Both the position numbers and the translations under genes were made by a program. The notes beneath the pieces were generated by a model that was not told the origin of the DNA, made no database searches, and worked only from the letters and a program-made list of their open reading frames with translations. DNA of 47,695 nucleotides from Saprospirales bacterium (lineage in GTDB: Bacteria > Bacteroidota > Bacteroidia > Chitinophagales > Saprospiraceae). Where the stretch lies: positions 1-47,695 of the forward strand of contig RECS01000121.1 of assembly GCA_007693915.1 (NCBI GenBank), given 5' to 3'. Within the stretch, counting starts at the first letter, position 1, and every line of letters starts with the position of its first letter. Positions 43,301-47,695 of this stretch are shown piece after piece.

Positions 43301-44015
43301 AGTTAATATAAATTACCTCGTGAAGAAAACGCATCCCAACCGATAACTCAATGGCAACATTTAGCACCTTTTGTTCAGGAACCATTTGATTGGGGTTCCA
43401 AAAGCTTCTATGAGGGGGGATATAAATCTGATTGGTAAAATCAGGAGCCACCGTAAGTTCAAAAAAGATCCCAGTGTAATAGGAAAGCGGAACTTCAAGC
43501 CCTCCGCCGACCGTCAAACCGAAAGTAAACTTATTGATCTGATCACTAATTCCCTCATAAAAACTCCGGTCAAATTCTGTTTTTAAGTTGAAATCTCCTC
43601 TAAGTCCAACAAGGTAATACAACCTGCTGTCATCAAAAATTTCAAATTTTTGCTTTGCACCCAACATCAGGGATATATTGTGAAATTGGAATTCATCTCT
43701 CCTGCCCGGGATTTCATTGCCGGTAATGGGGCTTATGGTTCTTCGTGACCTGAGTGCACTGCCTTTTACATGATACCCAAGTTGCGCTAATAAAGCATAG
43801 CTATTTTCTTCTTCCCAACTCTCAATTGAAGCAGCCAAATGGTACTTCATTAAAGTGGAGCGATTGTAATTATTCCACCGTTGTGTTCCCGCTGTCAGGC
43901 CTCCTTTGACTGCATAGATAGTGCCCTGTTGCGCATTCAATAGCTGTAGATCAGGATATTGAGGTCCTAAAAAAAAGAAAAGCAGGACAAAAACTTTAAT
44001 AACAAAGGCATACAT
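43299..44015 (-). CDS. Putative outer-membrane beta-barrel protein, unknown function
   Basis: From ATG 44015 the protein has 238 residues, a signal peptide (MYAFVIKVFVLLFFFLG to about LNAQ), and a mature part rich in alternating aromatic and polar strands (YALLAQLGYHVKG, RLYYLVGLRGDFNL, FTFGLTVGGGLEVPL, TGIFFELTVAPDF, VLNVAIELSVGMRFL). This resembles an 8-10-strand PorT/OmpA-like barrel, but I do not recognise a named family. The gene sits 45 bases downstream of the glucosaminidase gene on the same strand, so cotranscription is likely. An upstream GTG at 44045 is less likely because it would put ten residues before the signal peptide. Confidence 0.7.
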   Translation of the reverse strand: MYAFVIKVFVLLFFFLGPQYPDLQLLNAQQGTIYAVKGGLTAGTQRWNNYNRSTLMKYHLAASIESWEEENSYALLAQLGYHVKGSALRSRRTISPITGNEIPGRRDEFQFHNISLMLGAKQKFEIFDDSRLYYLVGLRGDFNLKTEFDRSFYEGISDQINKFTFGLTVGGGLEVPLSYYTGIFFELTVAPDFTNQIYIPPHRSFWNPNQMVPEQKVLNVAIELSVGMRFLHEVIYIN

Positions 44016-44060
44016 ACTGTCGTGGTTTTCTGTGAGTAATACCACAAAAATAATAAAATT

Positions 44061-45461
44061 TTATCTGATTACAAGCACCTGCCCTATACTCAATACATTG
44101 GACTCGAGATTATTTGCAGCAATAATTTCATCCACACTTTTTCCATACATCCGCGAAATAGCAAAAAGTGTCTCACCGGCACTGACAGTATGTGTTATGG
44201 ATCCATTAATCTGTTCTTCATGTTGCGAAGCATATAGTTTATCCTGCACAGCTTCTCCTGCATCTGTAGTGGAATCCGGTCTAGTATTCGCCATATCTCC
44301 CGCAGTATCAGAAGTTGCATGTACAATCAATTCCTCTGATGTCTTTGTATCTACTTCCGGTTCAGGAATTACTTCCTCAATTGCAGGACTTTGAGGTTGG
44401 CGATTGGTATTTACGGCACGATACCGAACAACATCACCCCTAGACCGCCGCCCTCTCAGGTAAATATTTTGTCCAACGGCAGGTTCTCTGCCTTCATCCA
44501 TTCTATTTCGTCTGTATAACTGATTGATTCTAACACCATATGCAATTGCTAAATCCTGCATGGTTTCACCTTCTCTGATCCTGTGCTGATTTCGCCCATC
44601 CCTGTATGCCCTTCGCATAGGCTGCAAAAAGACATTTCTGTCCGCCGGGAATGGCTCAAAAGCATCATCTATACCCTCATTAAACCTAAGCAAGGCCCTT
44701 ACTGGAATTTCCAATTCCAGAGCAAGGTCAGCTATATTTTCACCTGCCGAGGCTTTAACCACTCTTAATTGATTGATTTCAAATTCCCTTCTGGGACCTT
44801 GACTAAAGCCCGAGTTGTTAAAAATATTCTCACGCTGTTGGCCTGCGTTAGCAGCTGCGGAAGTATTTTGCTGAGGTGTATTCGGTCTGCTTACAATAAA
44901 ATCAGGATCATCCAATGCTTTGTCTAATTCATACAAGCTATAATTATTAATCACATTGATCAGTAGTTGCCCATACCTTCTGTTAGTAGCATAACCAGAC
45001 TTTTGCAAGCCGTGTGCCCAGGCTTTATAATCGTAGGGATCAAGATCAAATAACCAACCATATCGGGTTCTTCTATCTTCTCCAGCAAGAAAATCTGAAT
45101 GTGCAATAAAAGATTCCTCTGCAGAACTATAAGCCCTGAAGCAGCTTTCTATTAATCTTCCTCTTGAGTCCCTGTCATCGTCCTTACGATAATGAGTTCC
45201 GCCACTCCAGTTTCCACCGCATTTAATACCAAAATGATTGTTTGCTCTGAGTGCAAGTTCACTTCTTCCGGCATTGGATTCAAGTATAGCTTGAGCCATT
45301 TTTATACTGGCAGGAATGCCGGTACGTTCCATTTCGAAAATAGCTATATCTTTGTATTGCTCAATGTAATTGTAAATAGCTTGCCTTCCATCTGATGCCA
45401 TCAAAATGAATGGAGCCAAAAAGAAAATGGTCAAGAAGAGGGGGATTCTATTTATTTTCAT
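44061..45461 (-). CDS. N-acetylglucosaminidase with three LysM domains
   Basis: From ATG 45461 the protein has 466 residues and a signal peptide (MKINRIPLFLTIFFLAPF to about MAS). A glucosaminidase domain (GH73-type) spans about 25-175: the catalytic Glu is probably Glu61 in QAILESNAGRSELA, then NNHFGIKCG and YRKDDDRDSRGRLIESCFRAY. Three LysM repeats follow at about 233-282, 293-337 and 423-466, the last reading TVSAGETLFAISRMYGKS. LysM binds peptidoglycan. It should trim cell-wall glycan in the periplasm. A 61-codon extension upstream (to 45644) exists but lacks a signal peptide and is rejected. The divergent TPR lipoprotein starts 226 bases away. Confidence 0.93.
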   Translation of the reverse strand: MKINRIPLFLTIFFLAPFILMASDGRQAIYNYIEQYKDIAIFEMERTGIPASIKMAQAILESNAGRSELALRANNHFGIKCGGNWSGGTHYRKDDDRDSRGRLIESCFRAYSSAEESFIAHSDFLAGEDRRTRYGWLFDLDPYDYKAWAHGLQKSGYATNRRYGQLLINVINNYSLYELDKALDDPDFIVSRPNTPQQNTSAAANAGQQRENIFNNSGFSQGPRREFEINQLRVVKASAGENIADLALELEIPVRALLRFNEGIDDAFEPFPADRNVFLQPMRRAYRDGRNQHRIREGETMQDLAIAYGVRINQLYRRNRMDEGREPAVGQNIYLRGRRSRGDVVRYRAVNTNRQPQSPAIEEVIPEPEVDTKTSEELIVHATSDTAGDMANTRPDSTTDAGEAVQDKLYASQHEEQINGSITHTVSAGETLFAISRMYGKSVDEIIAANNLESNVLSIGQVLVIR

Positions 45462-45687
45462 AATAACAGCTTTTTCTTTTACAATAGCAAAAATCGTGCC
45501 TAAGCATTGTTTTTCACGTAAAAACATCTTAAATTTTTTCTTAATAAGATAAAAACATGACATGAAGCAGATCAGTTCGTTTACTATGGCAAATGAAAAC
45601 GATTTTTTTAGCGTTAGTAATGTGAAAAACAAATGGAATGACATTATCTTATCATTTTTTTTTTATAAATGCTAACACTGAATTGAA

Positions 45688-46743
45688 ATGATACATCAAC
45701 TTTTAATCCTGAAAAAGTCCGGTTTTTTTATATTGGCATTTGGACTTACTTTTTTCCTCTTTTCCTGTGGTAGCGAAAGTGAAAAAAGAGCAGATGACGC
45801 AAATACCCAGGTCAGTTCCGGAGTAGCGGAGATAGATGAAATCACTTCCTTAATCAAGGAAGATCCCGGAAATGCTGAATTTCATCACATTAGAGCGACC
45901 CTATACTACGAAAGGGGAGTATTAAGAGAGGCAGTTAGGGATTGGATGACTGCCATTTCCTTGGATTCACTTAATCCTGAGTATTATCACAGGTTATCTG
46001 ACGGATTAATGGATGACAATCAGCCTGTAGAAGCTATAGAGGTCATGGAAGACATTGTAGATATTTACCCGGAACGCGTGCCCTCATTACTGAAGCTAGG
46101 CGAACTTTATCTCATTATGGGATTTTACGACGATGCAATACAGGCTTTTAATCGTGTCATACTTGTCGAACCTAATCACCCTGACGCTCTCTTTATGAAA
46201 GGATTAACTTTCAGGGATCAAGGGGATACCTCACGTGCCCTTAGATTTTTACAAGCCACTATTAATTCTGATCCATCCTATACGGATGCTTATTTGATTT
46301 TGGGAAAGCTACATCAGCGATTGGGTAATCCGATAGCTGAAAGATTTCTTGAAAATGCCATTCGGCTTGAACCCGACAACCCGGTTGTTTATCATGCTTT
46401 GGCTGAGTACTATCATTTCAATGATGAATTAGAAAGAGCTTTAGAGGAATACCGGAATATGCATGTAAAGTTTCCCCTTTATGCTGAAGCTTTTTATAAT
46501 TCAGGTCTTATTTTCATGGAAATGGACTCGCTAGATGCCGCTTACAAAATGTTTGAAATGTCCATTAATGTCAGACCGACAATGGCAAGAGGGTATTATT
46601 ACATGGGGCTGATTTATGAAACCAAAAGGGATTATGTCAGAGCACTTGACTTATATGATCAGGCAATCAGTCTTTCTCCCAATTTCAGGCGAGTAGAAGA
46701 AGCTATACAAAGAGTAAAGCATTTTATGGATTTAGAGAGTTGA
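45688..46743 (+). CDS. TPR-repeat lipoprotein
   Basis: The 351-residue protein has a long hydrophobic leader and lipobox FSC (Cys27), followed by about eight tetratricopeptide repeats (residues 55-345). Repeats show the W/G/Y/A/F/A/P pattern (GELYLIMGFYDDAIQAFNRV, LTFRDQGDTSRALRFLQATI, YYMGLIYETKRDYVRALDLY). TPR arrays are protein-interaction scaffolds; the partner is not known. The lipid anchor should place it at the inner face of the outer membrane or on the inner membrane. The closest neighbour is the divergent LysM glucosaminidase, so a cell-wall role is possible but not shown. Confidence 0.85.
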   Translation: MIHQLLILKKSGFFILAFGLTFFLFSCGSESEKRADDANTQVSSGVAEIDEITSLIKEDPGNAEFHHIRATLYYERGVLREAVRDWMTAISLDSLNPEYYHRLSDGLMDDNQPVEAIEVMEDIVDIYPERVPSLLKLGELYLIMGFYDDAIQAFNRVILVEPNHPDALFMKGLTFRDQGDTSRALRFLQATINSDPSYTDAYLILGKLHQRLGNPIAERFLENAIRLEPDNPVVYHALAEYYHFNDELERALEEYRNMHVKFPLYAEAFYNSGLIFMEMDSLDAAYKMFEMSINVRPTMARGYYYMGLIYETKRDYVRALDLYDQAISLSPNFRRVEEAIQRVKHFMDLES

Positions 46744-46867
46744 AATGTAAACACAGAAAATTATCCTTATTTCATACTAAAACCCAGTCTCCAGGATAGC
46801 AAAGTTAAAGATTTTCCTATGACAATAGGGTCTTGTTTTATAGGGTAACTTACGGTCACATTTTACT

Positions 46868-47695
46868 CTACTCCTGAATCTCAACATAATCCGCCAATAC
46901 ATTTACTCTGCCATTGGCAATGATTTTGTCTATGGTTGAATCTTCGTTGATCAATAAAAGTGCTGCATCCCTTCCTATTCTTGGAAAATGGGGTAAAACC
47001 TGATCTGCGCTCAATAACAGAAATGGCAAGTTTTGTCTGATTTCCTCATCAGGCAGTTGCCTAAGTCTGAAGTATCCATAGCCCGATTGAATAAACGAAA
47101 TCCAGTTTTGCTCTAACAGATGATCAAGATCTCTGAAAACCTGTAAATGTAAAGCACCTTGTCTGATTCTATAATCACTTGCATCAAAGTGGCGATAATA
47201 ACCGAAAGTAGACAAATCACCTATATCAACTAATCTCGATTGAACTACAGGATGGCCATGCTGATCGCCTAAAAATACCCCCTGATTCCTGAAACCCAAA
47301 TCTAAAGTAAATTTCTGATCTCCGAACTCGACCGTTCCTCCTTCTACTAATAAGTCAAAAATAGATATCCTATTGGGTGGAATAGCTTCATATGCGTCGC
47401 GAGTAAAATGAAGGTACTGTTGCTCTGCAATACTCACAAAAGCACTCATCAACATCATAAAATGGAGCTTCCTTAAATATTGCTTTTCCGGATCATCTTT
47501 TAGACCGCCAGCCTCAATCAGTATGGTGGAGGTACCCCATTTTTGCATATTGTCCCCAAAAGCGCGGGGTTCATAAGCATCTCCAAATTTAGCCACTTTT
47601 CCGGGTATGTATTCTTGAACAATTTCATTCAACTGTGCTGTTAATTTCATGGCATTCAGTCGGACTTCATTTACCTCTCTTTCCTGATTGTAAGC
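46868..47695 (-). CDS. M14 family zinc carboxypeptidase, C-terminal part (5' end outside window)
   Basis: The frame is open to the window edge and continues upstream of the first internal ATG at 47650: the 15 codons before it encode AYNQEREVNEVRLNA, a natural continuation. So this is a 276-codon C-terminal fragment of a longer gene. The block FGDAYEPRAFGDNMQKWG (about 30-48) with TSTILIEAGG is characteristic of the Bacteroidota M14 carboxypeptidase group, where the Glu of IEAGG is the catalytic Glu. The zinc-binding HxxE...H should lie in the missing N-terminal part. The C-terminal half beyond residue 130 is a non-catalytic extension with dense beta content. Any annotation starting at 47650 would be truncated. 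Confidence 0.85.
   Translation of the reverse strand, partial: AYNQEREVNEVRLNAMKLTAQLNEIVQEYIPGKVAKFGDAYEPRAFGDNMQKWGTSTILIEAGGLKDDPEKQYLRKLHFMMLMSAFVSIAEQQYLHFTRDAYEAIPPNRISIFDLLVEGGTVEFGDQKFTLDLGFRNQGVFLGDQHGHPVVQSRLVDIGDLSTFGYYRHFDASDYRIRQGALHLQVFRDLDHLLEQNWISFIQSGYGYFRLRQLPDEEIRQNLPFLLLSADQVLPHFPRIGRDAALLLINEDSTIDKIIANGRVNVLADYVEIQE

Noticed and set aside
45462-45644. 61-codon N-terminal extension of the glucosaminidase
   Set aside because: The signal peptide begins at the internal ATG 45461; the extension has no signal and lies in the divergent promoter region.

Overview
The window looks like a chromosomal segment from a member of the phylum Bacteroidota, possibly an environmental or marine lineage. 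The evidence is a SusC/SusD pair, a serine protease with SprB-type repeats and a type IX secretion (T9SS) C-terminal sorting domain, an exbB-exbD-exbD-exbD cluster, Bacteroidota-type -7 promoter elements (TAnnTTTG), weak Shine-Dalgarno sites, TTG starts and low GC. The lineage below phylum cannot be fixed from the sequence. Apart from a 1.2 kb AT-rich gene-free stretch at the left end, it reads as a normal, densely coded core genome. I see no phage, IS element, CRISPR array or defence island.

Layout, left to right. 1-1244: no gene. 1245-6036 (minus): thioredoxin/TPR co-chaperone (CnoX-like), a secreted S9 peptidase, then after a strong terminator an IGHMBP2/UPF1-like helicase. 6120-9167 (minus): an energy-transduction cluster of ExbB, a four-helix membrane protein and three ExbD paralogues, the last behind its own terminator; a tRNA-Ser(GGA) lies just upstream. 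9457-13808 (minus): TatD nuclease, a large GT2/pseudo-phosphoglycosyltransferase fusion, RecR and a Sua5-type tRNA-modification enzyme. 14079-18224 (plus): GT2 glycosyltransferase, then a lysS-lipoprotein-ddl operon closed by a 14-bp-stem bidirectional terminator. 18289-24524 (minus): SusD, SusC, an orphan NarL-type response regulator and an ECF sigma factor with a nearly ideal Bacteroidota promoter. 24741-29685 (minus): lptG, tgt (lacking all zinc ligands), rodA translationally coupled to a SPOR-like protein, and deoC.

29904-33158 (plus): a polyamine operon of arginine decarboxylase, agmatinase and a deoxyhypusine-synthase-like enzyme. This suggests arginine to agmatine to putrescine and then an NAD-dependent aminobutyl transfer, possibly to homospermidine. 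33240-35117 (plus): two exported thioredoxin-fold proteins and a lipoprotein. 35457-38810 (plus): a Dna2-like protein combining a RecB/Cas4-type nuclease motif with an SF1 helicase. 39216-43259 (plus): a T9SS subtilisin with a PA domain, SprB-like repeats and a PKD domain. 43299-47695: an outer-membrane beta-barrel candidate, a glucosaminidase with three LysM domains, a TPR lipoprotein, and an M14 carboxypeptidase cut by the window edge.

Several natural-looking open frames begin too far upstream. Promoter position and family alignment move the starts of lysS, the ECF sigma factor, the S8 protease, the glucosaminidase and two other genes. The most interesting items are the triple ExbD arrangement, the catalytically stripped phosphoglycosyltransferase fusion, the zinc-less Tgt, the SPOR-rodA coupling, the polyamine operon and a possible 22-codon membrane microprotein. 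None is proven to be a new system.
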